Origin: JACKJA01 sp050297015
Lineage (GTDB): Bacteria; Pseudomonadota; Alphaproteobacteria; Micavibrionales; Micavibrionaceae
Direction: 5' to 3'
Length of the DNA: 64,000 nt
Assembly: GCA_050297015.1 (NCBI GenBank)
Contig: JBNKRZ010000020.1
Span: 1-64,000 of the forward strand
A program made the translations under genes and the position numbers. The first letter of the stretch is position 1. Each line of letters starts with the position of its first letter. The notes below the pieces were generated by a model. The model was not told where the DNA came from. It was given only the letters and a program-made list of their open reading frames with translations, and did not search any database. Positions 25,725 to 34,501 of the stretch are shown here, piece by piece.

Positions 25725-25740
25725 TGGCACGATCCTCGCA
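25725..25740 (+). promoter_or_regulatory. sigma-54 promoter of the flgI operon
   Basis: TGGCACGATCCTCGCA: the -24 element TGGCACG is perfect and the -12 GC is correctly phased (12 bases from GG to GC). It lies 57 bp ahead of the flgI ATG and probably drives flgI, flgJ, the two FlgN-like genes and perhaps fliK-flgD-flgE. Confidence 0.85.
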
Positions 25741-25796
25741 AGGATATAAGCGGACACATGTAACGACTGTAACGACAAAGACGTTTAGGCAATAAA

Positions 25797-26942
25797 ATGA
25801 GACACGCAAAACACACATATAATAAAAGATTCCGGTTAATGGCCTTGAGTGCCTTGGCTCTGTTCGCTGTTTTTGCCGTCTCCCCGGCGCAAGCAAAAAC
25901 CACGCGCATTAAGGATATCGTGGATATCGAAGGCGTGCGGGAAAACGCGCTGGTCGGCTATGGCCTTGTCGTCGGTCTGAACGGCACGGGCGACGGCTTG
26001 AACAACGCCCCCTTCACCAAGCAATCTTTGACCGCCATGCTGGAACGTCTCGGCGTTAATATTAAAGGTGAGAACCTGAACACCGCCAACGTAGCCGCCG
26101 TTATGGTCACGGCAACCCTGCCCCCGTTCACCAATCAGGGCGCTAAAATCGACGTGGCCGTCTCGGCCCTTGGTGACTCCGAAAGCTTGCAGGGCGGAAC
26201 GCTCCTCGTCACGCCCCTTATGGGTGCCGATGGAGAGGTCTACGCCGTCGCACAAGGCCCGGTAACCATTTCCGGCTTTTCCATTGCGGGCGAAGCCGCC
26301 AGCTTCATCAAGAATATTCCGACCTCCGGCCGCATTCCGGAAGGCGCCATCGTCGAGCGGGAAATTAATTTCGATCTAGCAGACTACAACTCCGTCCGTC
26401 TGGCTTTAAAAAACCCGGACTTCACGACATCACGGCGCATTGCCCGCGCCATCAACGGCTTTATGTCGAACAACACCGCAAAGGCGGAAAATTCTTCCAG
26501 CGTCCGCCTGACCGTGCCAAGCGGCTTTAAAGGGACGATTGTCGATCTGATTACCGATATTGAACAGCTCCCCATTCAGCCCGACCAAGTGGCCAAAGTC
26601 GTAATTGACGAACGCTCCGGCGTCATTGTTATGGGCGCGGATGTGACCGTCAGCACCGTTGCGATCGCGCAAGGAAACCTGACCATAAAAATCACCGAGA
26701 CACCGCAAGTCTCACAACCCAACCCGTTTGCCGCGCAGGGCGAAACTGTTGTCGTGCCGCGCACGGATATCGAAGTCAATCAGGGCGACGATGTGAAACT
26801 GGGCATTCTGGATACGGGCGTGACCCTGCAAGACCTTGTCACGGGGCTAAACCGGCTGGGCGTCAGCCCGCGGGACACCATTACGATCCTGCAAGCGATC
26901 AAGGCCGCCGGTGCCCTCCAAGCCGAGATCACGAGCCTGTAA
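25797..26942 (+). CDS. flgI: flagellar P-ring protein FlgI
   Basis: FlgI forms the periplasmic P ring. The 381-residue protein has a signal peptide (cleavage after SPAQA, about residue 33). The family sequence IKDIVDIEGVRENALVGYGL and then VGLNGTGD is present, as are FTKQSLTAMLERLGVN, NVAAVMVTATLPPF and the ending LNRLGVSPRDTITILQAIKA. It is the first gene after a sigma-54 promoter, and the flgJ-like gene begins 23 bp downstream. Confidence 0.97.
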   Translation: MRHAKHTYNKRFRLMALSALALFAVFAVSPAQAKTTRIKDIVDIEGVRENALVGYGLVVGLNGTGDGLNNAPFTKQSLTAMLERLGVNIKGENLNTANVAAVMVTATLPPFTNQGAKIDVAVSALGDSESLQGGTLLVTPLMGADGEVYAVAQGPVTISGFSIAGEAASFIKNIPTSGRIPEGAIVEREINFDLADYNSVRLALKNPDFTTSRRIARAINGFMSNNTAKAENSSSVRLTVPSGFKGTIVDLITDIEQLPIQPDQVAKVVIDERSGVIVMGADVTVSTVAIAQGNLTIKITETPQVSQPNPFAAQGETVVVPRTDIEVNQGDDVKLGILDTGVTLQDLVTGLNRLGVSPRDTITILQAIKAAGALQAEITSL

Positions 26943-26965
26943 GGAAGAGATAGCGAGCAAAAACA

Positions 26966-27328
26966 ATGAGCGAACTTTTGAGCACAAACACACAGATAGC
27001 ACTGATGCAAGCCTCACAGGCCGACCTTAGCCAACGTGCAAGTGGTGCCAGTGCGAACAAAAAGGCAGGCGCTGAGATCAAAAACCTCGAAGAGATAGAA
27101 GCCGCCGCCAAAGATTTCGAAGCCATGTTTATCTCGGAAATGCTCAAACCGATGTTTGAGGGCGTCATGAAGCCTGACCCCATGTTCGGGGGCGGTAAAG
27201 GCGAGGAAGTCTTTAAAGGGATGATGGTTCAGGAATACGGAAAGAGCATCGCCGAAGCAGGTGGCATAGGTCTTGCAAGGCATGTAAAGGCAGAAATGAT
27301 CCGCATACAAGAGGAAGTAAACAAATGA
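26966..27328 (+). CDS. flgJ: rod-binding protein FlgJ-like (rod-cap domain only)
   Basis: This 120-residue protein matches the N-terminal rod-capping domain of FlgJ: AAKDFEAMFISEMLKPMFEG, then GGGKGEEVFKGMMVQEYGKS and IAEAGGIGLARHV. The muramidase domain present in gammaproteobacterial FlgJ is absent, which is usual in alphaproteobacteria. Its stop overlaps the next start by 4 bp. Confidence 0.92.
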   Translation: MSELLSTNTQIALMQASQADLSQRASGASANKKAGAEIKNLEEIEAAAKDFEAMFISEMLKPMFEGVMKPDPMFGGGKGEEVFKGMMVQEYGKSIAEAGGIGLARHVKAEMIRIQEEVNK

Positions 27329-27699
27329 CACTAAACAGCGCGCAAACCAACGAACAGGAAAGCATCACCCCGGCCCCGACCATTACGCTGGCGGACAATC
27401 CGGAAGAAGCCGTAAGGGAAATTATTGCCCTGACGGAAAAATTGACCGCCCTGATGGAGGAAGAAAAGCGCGCCATTATCTCTAGCGACTCCATCGCCTT
27501 TATGGCGGCTCTGGGCAGCAAAGAAAAAAATGCGCAGCGCTACCAAAGCGCCGCCAATCAATTTTCCGCGCGTATGGAAGAATTCCGCAGCGTTAATCCA
27601 ACTCTGCTTCAAAAGCTGGAAGAGGCTCAAAACGCACTGGGCACCATCACGCGGGAAAACACAAGCTATATGAAACCACTCAACAGGGAGGAAAAATAA
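27325..27699 (+). CDS. FlgN-like flagellar protein, first of a tandem pair
   Basis: A 124-residue helical protein (coiled core about 25-120). It resembles the FlgN export-chaperone superfamily in size, helical content and place. It is a clear paralogue of the next gene: both have a DP/NP..A.RE start, L..L.E.E..A...D...FMA, K...A..YQS...Q.S.R, then V.P.L.QKL and IT..N. FlgN chaperones hook-associated proteins in known systems, but flgK and flgL are not in this window. Its start overlaps flgJ by 4 bp. Confidence 0.82.
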   Translation: MTLNSAQTNEQESITPAPTITLADNPEEAVREIIALTEKLTALMEEEKRAIISSDSIAFMAALGSKEKNAQRYQSAANQFSARMEEFRSVNPTLLQKLEEAQNALGTITRENTSYMKPLNREEK

Positions 27700-27700
27700 A

Positions 27701-28207
27701 ATGAAACAGGGAAAAACACTCAACACAACAAAACTGGAACAACAAGCCCCAACGGCAAAGGATTTCATCCTTTCCCGCGATCCGAATAAAGCGATGCGCG
27801 AGATGATGGACACGATCGATTCCTTGCGTGGCTTATATGAGACAGAGAACGAAGCTCTGAACAAAGGTGATACCAAAACCTTTATGGCTTTGCAGAACAC
27901 AAAAATCGGACGGGCTTTCGCCTATCAATCCGGGATGGAGCAACTTTCGGAGCGGAAAGCTGAGCTGGCAAACGTCGATCCCGCTTTGCGCCAAAAACTG
28001 ATGGACATGCAAAGCGAGTTTTCCCAGATCACAGAAGCCAATCTCAAAGCGCTGGAGCGCTCCCGCAAGAGCGTCGAGCGCCTGAGCAACCGGATTATGG
28101 ATTCGGCCCGCCAGGCCGCGCGCAGCAACCGCGTCAAATACAGCGCCACAGGAAATCTGGAAGAACATGAAGGCCGCGTATCAATCGGCGTGAACGAACG
28201 GGCGTAA
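27701..28207 (+). CDS. FlgN-like flagellar protein, second of a tandem pair
   Basis: A 168-residue protein paralogous to the gene just upstream (one base between stop and start). The shared core (about 25-125) is followed by an extra basic C-terminal helix (ALERSRKSVERLSNRIMDSA) and a tail. A role as a flagellar export chaperone is inferred from the fold type and operon position. The pair probably arose by local duplication and then diverged in the C-terminal part. Confidence 0.82.
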   Translation: MKQGKTLNTTKLEQQAPTAKDFILSRDPNKAMREMMDTIDSLRGLYETENEALNKGDTKTFMALQNTKIGRAFAYQSGMEQLSERKAELANVDPALRQKLMDMQSEFSQITEANLKALERSRKSVERLSNRIMDSARQAARSNRVKYSATGNLEEHEGRVSIGVNERA

Positions 28208-28245
28208 AACGTAAAACACAAAAAGGCATCCGAAAGGAAAAAGTC

Positions 28246-30039
28246 ATGGATATTAGCGTTTTCCTAACGCAGCAGATACAAGCCGGGGGTAAAACCTCCG
28301 CCCTATCCGGTCCGATGCAAACAGGCGGTACGGGGCTATTTTCCGCCCTGCCGTCCGGTGCAAATTTCATGGACTTGATTTTCGCGCAATTGAAAGACTC
28401 GCAAGACTCTCAAACCCCCGATCAAAGCAATGAAGAGGGCACCGCCGCACTAACCGCATGGTTGCGCACAATCCCCGATGAAGCCGCCCTAGCCAAAACA
28501 TTGAGCATCCCCGGAAAGGTTTCCGGCACAGACGGGGGCACGGAAAACGGCAGCGACACACAAAATCCCGATGCCGTAGAATTAAGCGCCCTGCCCGACA
28601 CACTTCTGGCCTTTTTTGAAAAAATGGGCGTTTCCCTTCCCACAGAATCCATGACAACGGAGACGGATGGCAAGCGCCCTACAAACGATGACATCCTCAC
28701 AGAAAAGAGTGTTTTCAACTTTATTTACAGCGCATTAAACGGTTTTCCGAAAGAAACACTTCAAGGCAGAGACATCTTTCCTCCCGGCTTTTTGCGTAGC
28801 ATTCTGGCACAAGCCGAAGAAAGCGGCACAGACACCGCACTGACGGTTGACAGCCTTTCTACGGAAGACGCCTCTCCCGTCTTGATAGCAACCGGGAAAA
28901 GTCCCGAAGATTTTGCCGCGTTTTTTGAAAAATTAAAAGAAAGTGCGGAAGATGGCGAAAGCTATCTCGTGGGTTTAATCCAAATCCTGCCGCCAAAGGT
29001 ACAAGAGACAAAGAAAGAAATAGCATTCGCAGCGGATGCCATGGCCCTGCCCCAGCCCTCTCTCCTGCCGCCGCAAAAGACTTCTGGAATAAATGCAGCA
29101 GCAAGTTTGACCGCTGCAACAGAAGCGGCCCAACAACAAGGCAACAATAATTCTGCGGACGCCGCCGCCAAGAATTTAGAAATCAGCAGCAAATTAAACA
29201 AACTGCTCATGAGCGCCGGGGAAGCAAACGGAAGTGAAAACACGGATGCTGAAGAGGGCGAGCCCCCCTTACGCAGTTTCGATCAAATTTTAAAGGTTCT
29301 AGAGCGTGCCCAACAAGACACAACAACGCCCCGCAACAACGCCCTCGCAGCGCCCGCCAACAAAGCGACACCTAACGCTCAGGCAGCGCACGGCGCGGGC
29401 CTTAGCACAATTCCCGCCACCGGCACATCCAGCAGCGATATAGAAGCCCTATTAATGAATGGCGCTTGGGAAGAGATCTATCCTGACGGCCTGCCGTGGA
29501 GCAAGTCTCTCAGCGGCCTTACCGGGCAGAGCCTAAGCCTTACAGGCACAACCATGCTGACAAGTCTGGCAACGCACGCCCCTCAGGCTGGCGCACCTCA
29601 CCCAGCAACACAAATGGTCGCCGCCCATCTGCAAAAAGCGGCGGGCAACGGCGAAAGCACCAGTCTGACTTTGGAACTAGATCCACCGGATTTAGGGCGC
29701 GTCCGTGTTCATATGGAGTTCGGCAAAGACAAAATAATGAAGGCACACCTGCTCGTCGAAAAACAGGAAACCTTCTTGATGCTACAGCGCGACGCGCAAC
29801 TTCTTGAGCGCAGCCTGCAAGATAGCGGGCTGGATGCCGGTGGGGAGAACCTTAGCTTTGAGCTAGCGCAAGACGGCAATTTATTCGGCCATGAAGGCGA
29901 CCGCGAAGGCAATGGCGATCATTACAGATCGGGGAGCGCAGGCACCGCCGACAATGAAGAAATTGAAATTATTGAAACGAAGATGGACTGGTACATCGAT
30001 CCTGACAACGGGCTGATGCGCTACGACACATTTGTTTAA
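28246..30039 (+). CDS. fliK: flagellar hook-length control protein FliK
   Basis: FliK measures hook length and triggers the FlhB substrate switch. The 597-residue protein has a long low-complexity, Ser/Thr/Ala-rich N-terminal part. A compact C-terminal domain (about 470-570) carries the FliK signature: LTLELDPPDLGRVRVHMEFG, then LVEKQETFLMLQRDAQLLER and LQDSGLDAGG. It lies just ahead of flgD and flgE, as expected. A second FliK-like protein is encoded at 49934. Confidence 0.9.
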   Translation: MDISVFLTQQIQAGGKTSALSGPMQTGGTGLFSALPSGANFMDLIFAQLKDSQDSQTPDQSNEEGTAALTAWLRTIPDEAALAKTLSIPGKVSGTDGGTENGSDTQNPDAVELSALPDTLLAFFEKMGVSLPTESMTTETDGKRPTNDDILTEKSVFNFIYSALNGFPKETLQGRDIFPPGFLRSILAQAEESGTDTALTVDSLSTEDASPVLIATGKSPEDFAAFFEKLKESAEDGESYLVGLIQILPPKVQETKKEIAFAADAMALPQPSLLPPQKTSGINAAASLTAATEAAQQQGNNNSADAAAKNLEISSKLNKLLMSAGEANGSENTDAEEGEPPLRSFDQILKVLERAQQDTTTPRNNALAAPANKATPNAQAAHGAGLSTIPATGTSSSDIEALLMNGAWEEIYPDGLPWSKSLSGLTGQSLSLTGTTMLTSLATHAPQAGAPHPATQMVAAHLQKAAGNGESTSLTLELDPPDLGRVRVHMEFGKDKIMKAHLLVEKQETFLMLQRDAQLLERSLQDSGLDAGGENLSFELAQDGNLFGHEGDREGNGDHYRSGSAGTADNEEIEIIETKMDWYIDPDNGLMRYDTFV

Positions 30040-30060
30040 AGAAAACAGGAGATTAAAGAG

Positions 30061-30780
30061 ATGACTTCTGACGTAACATTAACATCAGTCCTGAGCGACA
30101 CACAGGCCACACAACAGCAATCCATCACGCTGGCAGAGGACTTTAGCGACTTTCTGACTTTGCTGACGACACAGCTGCAAAATCAGGACCCGCTGGCCCC
30201 GATGGATTCCACGGAATTCACAAACCAGCTTGTGCAGTTCTCTCAAGTTGAACAATCCATCAACACCAACCAGAAACTCGACGACATGCTGTCGCTACAG
30301 CTGGGGAGCATTTCCTCCGTCGCGCTGGGCTATGTCGGCATGGATATCAGCTATCTGGGGACAGAGTTCGCTTTTGACGGCGCTGGTGACACCCAGAAAA
30401 TCACTTACGCGCTGGGTGAAGATGCTTACACCGCCACGATGTATGTCTATGACGAAAACGATGAGCTGGTCTACTCCGAGGAAGTCCCGACAGCGACCGG
30501 AAGCCACGAAATCACATGGGACGGCACCCACAAGGGGGGCGGCACCGTTGATGAAGGCACCTATTCCGTTTCGATAACAGCTGTTGATTCTGAAGGAGAA
30601 AACATCAGCACATCCACCGTGGTCACAGGAAACGTCCGCGGTATTGAATCGCAAAACGGCGTGATTTTCCTCTTGGTCGGGGAACGGGCCGTACCGATCA
30701 GTCAGGTTCTCAACGCAACAGTACCAACAGATACGACAACGACCGACACAACCACAACAACAGATGAGACAACCGCCTAA
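30061..30780 (+). CDS. flgD: hook-capping protein FlgD
   Basis: FlgD caps the growing hook. The 239-residue protein has the conserved N-terminal motif DFLTLLTTQLQNQDPLAPMD and STEFTNQLVQFSQVEQSINT, then the FLN-like/Tudor-like part (SHEITWDGTHKGG, GTYSVSITAVD). A Thr/Asp-rich tail ends it (TTTDTTTTTDET). It is 21 bp after fliK and 53 bp before flgE. Confidence 0.96.
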   Translation: MTSDVTLTSVLSDTQATQQQSITLAEDFSDFLTLLTTQLQNQDPLAPMDSTEFTNQLVQFSQVEQSINTNQKLDDMLSLQLGSISSVALGYVGMDISYLGTEFAFDGAGDTQKITYALGEDAYTATMYVYDENDELVYSEEVPTATGSHEITWDGTHKGGGTVDEGTYSVSITAVDSEGENISTSTVVTGNVRGIESQNGVIFLLVGERAVPISQVLNATVPTDTTTTDTTTTTDETTA

Positions 30781-30833
30781 CGGCGCATAAAACAGAACAA
30801 CAAAAAAGAGTTTTAAACGAAAGGAGACGTAAC

Positions 30834-32603
30834 ATGAGTTTATTTGGAGCACTATACACAGGGGTGTCCGGTCTGGGGGCGCAATCCCAGGCGACAGCCA
30901 TGATATCGAACAACATTGCCAACGTGAACACGACAGGCTTTAAACGTTCGGAAGCTAACTTTTACTCACTGGTCACAACGGAAAGCCGGGCATCGATTTA
31001 CTCACCGGGCACCGTATCCGTCGACCGGGTGCAACGCGTGAACCAACAAGGCCCGATCCAGCAAACATCATCCTCTACGGATGCTGCCGTTTCCGGGGAC
31101 GGGATGTTCACCGTTAAACGCGCCGCCGATGACGCACAGGAATTCCTGTACACCCGAAGCGGATCGTTCAGTGAAGACTCCCAAGGTCTTTTGCGGAACA
31201 CAGCCGGCTTTGTCCTCTACGCATGGCCGATCGATTCCAACGGTGACCTGCCGGCCAACCAGGGTGACTTAACGTCCCTCGTCCCGGCTGACGTAGCCTT
31301 CCTTGGTGGTTTGACCCGTCCGACATCCAGCGCAGAAATGTCTATCAACCTTGATGCGGAAAACACAGGCGATCCCGACAAGGGCCTGAGCGCCGCTCTC
31401 ACCGCCACAGCCGACTACTCTCGCGGTTTGACGGTTTATGACTCACTGGGGCAAGGCCAAGCCATGACCTTTGAGTTCACGAAAGTCTATGGCCCCCAAG
31501 CCACAGCCGCCGGAACTATTCAGGATCTAACGGCCACAGACAACCTGATTAACGATTTGGGGCTTGGTGCCGGGGATCAGTTAACGATTACGGATGATGC
31601 CGCCAACTCACTGACACTCACTGTTGTCGCCGGCACGCCCGCAGCAGCCGGAGAAGTGCAAAACATTAATGATATCCTGACCGAAATCAACACTTCCGGT
31701 TTCAACATGGAGGCCTATATCGGGAATGCCGGAGAAATGATTATACAGCAAACGGACTTTCAGACCGGAACCGAAACATTGACGATTACAAACACGACGG
31801 GAACACCGTTTACTAGTCTGGGCATAACGACCGGCGTTTACACATCAGACGACCTGACGGGCGTTGATGGCGTAAGCGGAGACAGCATCTATGACAACGG
31901 GGACCCGACAGACTCCCCCCCCTACAGTAACAGCGGCGGAACGGACATCAACAGCTTCCCGACCTTCCAGTACATTCCGGGCGACACCCAATACAACTCC
32001 CGCGGATGGTGGCAAATGAAAGTTATTCACCCGAACGGCAGTACGCTCAGTAACGGTCTGATTAACTTCAACGGTGACGGTTCGCTGAATGCCTTGCCGG
32101 ACAGTCAGGGTAACATCGACATCGAACTGAACCAGATCGACTGGGGGAACGGATCCGACCCACAAAACATTAATGTGGATATTGAGCGATTCAGTCAGTT
32201 CTCCGGGAACTTCGACACGATTTTCTCCGACCAGAACGGGGCCGAGCTCGGCTTGCGGACGGGGGTTGAAATCACCCGGGACGGCTACGTCGTGGCCCAG
32301 TTCTCCAACGGTGCAACGGCGGACCTCTACAAACTCCCGCTGGTCACATTCGCGAACACGAACGGTCTGCAGGAAGTCTCCGGTACGGCCTATAGTAAAA
32401 CGGATGAATCCGGGGAAAACAACCTGCGTGAAGCCGGGACCGGGGGTGCGGGTTACCTTGAGCCCTCAACCGTCGAGGCATCGAACGTTGACCTTGCCGA
32501 TGAGTTTGCCAAGCTGATCGTCGCCCAGCGTGCCTATTCAGCCAACACAAAAGTCATCAACACCGTCGACCAAATGACAGAGGACTTATTAAGACTGCGA
32601 TAA
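30834..32603 (+). CDS. flgE: flagellar hook protein FlgE
   Basis: FlgE forms the hook. The 589-residue protein begins MSLFGALYTGVSGLGAQSQA and continues with ISNNIANVNTTGFKRSEANF. It ends with the C-terminal motif VEASNVDLADEFAKLIVAQR and AYSANTKVINTVDQM. It is longer than the roughly 400-residue gammaproteobacterial FlgE because of an enlarged central region (about 190-350), which is common in alphaproteobacteria. A ribosome-binding site AAAGGAG precedes it and a strong terminator follows. Confidence 0.97.
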   Translation: MSLFGALYTGVSGLGAQSQATAMISNNIANVNTTGFKRSEANFYSLVTTESRASIYSPGTVSVDRVQRVNQQGPIQQTSSSTDAAVSGDGMFTVKRAADDAQEFLYTRSGSFSEDSQGLLRNTAGFVLYAWPIDSNGDLPANQGDLTSLVPADVAFLGGLTRPTSSAEMSINLDAENTGDPDKGLSAALTATADYSRGLTVYDSLGQGQAMTFEFTKVYGPQATAAGTIQDLTATDNLINDLGLGAGDQLTITDDAANSLTLTVVAGTPAAAGEVQNINDILTEINTSGFNMEAYIGNAGEMIIQQTDFQTGTETLTITNTTGTPFTSLGITTGVYTSDDLTGVDGVSGDSIYDNGDPTDSPPYSNSGGTDINSFPTFQYIPGDTQYNSRGWWQMKVIHPNGSTLSNGLINFNGDGSLNALPDSQGNIDIELNQIDWGNGSDPQNINVDIERFSQFSGNFDTIFSDQNGAELGLRTGVEITRDGYVVAQFSNGATADLYKLPLVTFANTNGLQEVSGTAYSKTDESGENNLREAGTGGAGYLEPSTVEASNVDLADEFAKLIVAQRAYSANTKVINTVDQMTEDLLRLR

Positions 32604-32636
32604 GCTTTTAGAATAAAAGTACTACCGTAGCAAAAC

Positions 32637-32688
32637 AGAGCGCGGGATGGCTTGAGGAAGAATCCCCTCGCCCCCGCGCTCTTTTTTT
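32637..32688 (+). terminator. rho-independent terminator after flgE
   Basis: Stem AGAGCGCGGG / CCCGCGCTCT, with an inner GAGG/CCTC pairing, followed by seven T residues. It closes the flgI-flgE unit, so the downstream sulfotransferase gene probably has its own promoter. Confidence 0.9.
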
Positions 32689-32750
32689 ATAAAACAAAGA
32701 CGTATATTATATGATGAAATTCTCATCCCTCCTTGAAGCAAGAACGGATC

Positions 32751-34358
32751 ATGCTGGAAGACATCGAAATACTAAATAGCATCAATAACGTCAAAGACCT
32801 GTTCAACACAGGCCTTCCTGTGCAGGAACTCCCCGCCCCGGCGCAAAAACTATTTAAAGACGCTTACCGGAGTCTACAAAAACAAGAGATGGCCAAAGCG
32901 TCTGAAAAATTTGCACAAGTCATGCGCTTCAAACAAGACCACATCCCCACACTAGAGGCCATTGGCACAATAGCCTTCAATCTGGGAAATGACGAGGTGG
33001 CCGCCAATTTCTTTAAAGCCATTACTGAACTTGCCCCCTTTTATGCCACGGGGTACGGCAAGCTGGCCAGCGTTTACGCCCTGTCGAATAAGGGAATGGA
33101 AGCCATACCCATTTTAAAAAGAGCGCTGGACATAGAGCCAAACAACGTAAAAAACATCATATTATTAGCCTATTGCTATACAGCCAGCGGCAATCAGGAA
33201 GACGCAAAAAAGCAATACAAGGCCGCCATGGCTATGGCGCCGGATCTGGCACACCCCTACTACCTCTACATCAAAAACTTTCACACCTTCAAAGACCTCA
33301 AAGACGATTCCCTTTATAAAAAGCTCAAACAATTCGAGAAAAAACTGCCAAAGCTTTCCATACGCGACCAACAGGAAATCAATGCTTCCATAGCCAAAGC
33401 CCATGAAGACATCAAAGATTTCGACACCGCCTTCTCATATTTTGAGAAAGCCGCAGCCATAAGAAAAGCAAACATCGCTCACGATTATGACATTAACCAT
33501 TATAAAGCCATCGCTGAATATGTGACGAATATCTTCAATAAAGAGCGTATAGAACGCTATAAAAGTGAGGGCTTAAAATCGGACAGACCCGTTTTTATCG
33601 CCGGCATGCCGCGCTCCGGCACGACGCTTATTGAGCAAATCCTCCACGCACACCCGGACATCTACGGTATCGGCGAGGTCGATCACATGGAGCAAATACT
33701 CAAAAAGAATTATTACATCGAAAATTTTAATTACAAAATATTCTGCGGCACACTAAAGCCGGGGTCCCCCTCAATCACCCCGGAAGATTTAGGAAAAGAA
33801 TATCTAGGCATGGCAACAAAGCCGCCGGAGAGCAAAGCCGCCAAACGTCTCATCAACAAATCCATATCCAATGTTTTTTGGCTGGGGGTCATTGCCACGG
33901 CTATGCCGGGTGCCAAAATCATTCATATATCCCGCAACCCTCTGGATTGTTGTCTTTCCTGCTATACACGGCAGTTCAGCGGCGATAAACAACCCTATAC
34001 GAATGATCTGGAAGAGCTCGGCATCTACTATAGAATATATAGGGACCTCATGGATCACTGGAAAACAGTTATCCCCGACATGATCTTGGATGTCGTTTAC
34101 GAAGAGGTCGTAAATGACTTTGAAAACCAAGCCCGGCGCATTATTGATTTTCTAGACCTCCCCTGGGATCAACAATGCCTACGTTACTATGAAAGCAAAA
34201 AATTTGTTTCCACAGCCAGCATCACACAGGTACGCCAACCCATCTACAAAACATCCCAAAACAAATGGAAAAACCACGATAAGCATTTGATACCACTTAT
34301 CAAAACATTGGGCGATTATGCACCGGAAGACGCCCTTCACATTTTAGAAAAAATATAA
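32751..34358 (+). CDS. TPR-repeat sulfotransferase next to flagellin
   Basis: A 535-residue two-part protein. Residues about 30-240 are TPR repeats (SVYALSNKGMEAIPILKRAL, then ILLAYCYTASGNQEDAKKQY). Residues about 278-530 are a PAPS-dependent sulfotransferase: the 5'-phosphosulfate loop AGMPRSGTTLIEQIL (285-299) and the 3'-phosphate segment HISRNPLDCCLSCY. Such enzymes move sulfate from PAPS to a hydroxyl group. The gene lies between the flgE terminator and the flagellin gene, so flagellin or a flagellar glycan is a possible substrate; this is inference. I use the ATG at 32751; a TTG at 32733 is in frame. Confidence 0.9.
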   Translation: MLEDIEILNSINNVKDLFNTGLPVQELPAPAQKLFKDAYRSLQKQEMAKASEKFAQVMRFKQDHIPTLEAIGTIAFNLGNDEVAANFFKAITELAPFYATGYGKLASVYALSNKGMEAIPILKRALDIEPNNVKNIILLAYCYTASGNQEDAKKQYKAAMAMAPDLAHPYYLYIKNFHTFKDLKDDSLYKKLKQFEKKLPKLSIRDQQEINASIAKAHEDIKDFDTAFSYFEKAAAIRKANIAHDYDINHYKAIAEYVTNIFNKERIERYKSEGLKSDRPVFIAGMPRSGTTLIEQILHAHPDIYGIGEVDHMEQILKKNYYIENFNYKIFCGTLKPGSPSITPEDLGKEYLGMATKPPESKAAKRLINKSISNVFWLGVIATAMPGAKIIHISRNPLDCCLSCYTRQFSGDKQPYTNDLEELGIYYRIYRDLMDHWKTVIPDMILDVVYEEVVNDFENQARRIIDFLDLPWDQQCLRYYESKKFVSTASITQVRQPIYKTSQNKWKNHDKHLIPLIKTLGDYAPEDALHILEKI

Positions 34359-34501
34359 ATAAAAAGAAACGCTTTTCCTCTTCCGGGGATAACCTTGGAT
34401 TTTTTCTAAACACTTTGTTAAGAGTTGTGATATTATACTGGAAGAAGTCGGGAGGATTCCGGCTTACCTATATGTCATAAAACCTAGGAAAGGAGACTAT
34501 T

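Noticed and set aside
34359..34501. Sigma-54 or sigma-28 promoter ahead of flagellin
   Set aside because: I found no -24/-12 element and no clear TAAA-N15-GCCGATAA-like sequence, so the flagellin promoter type remains unknown.
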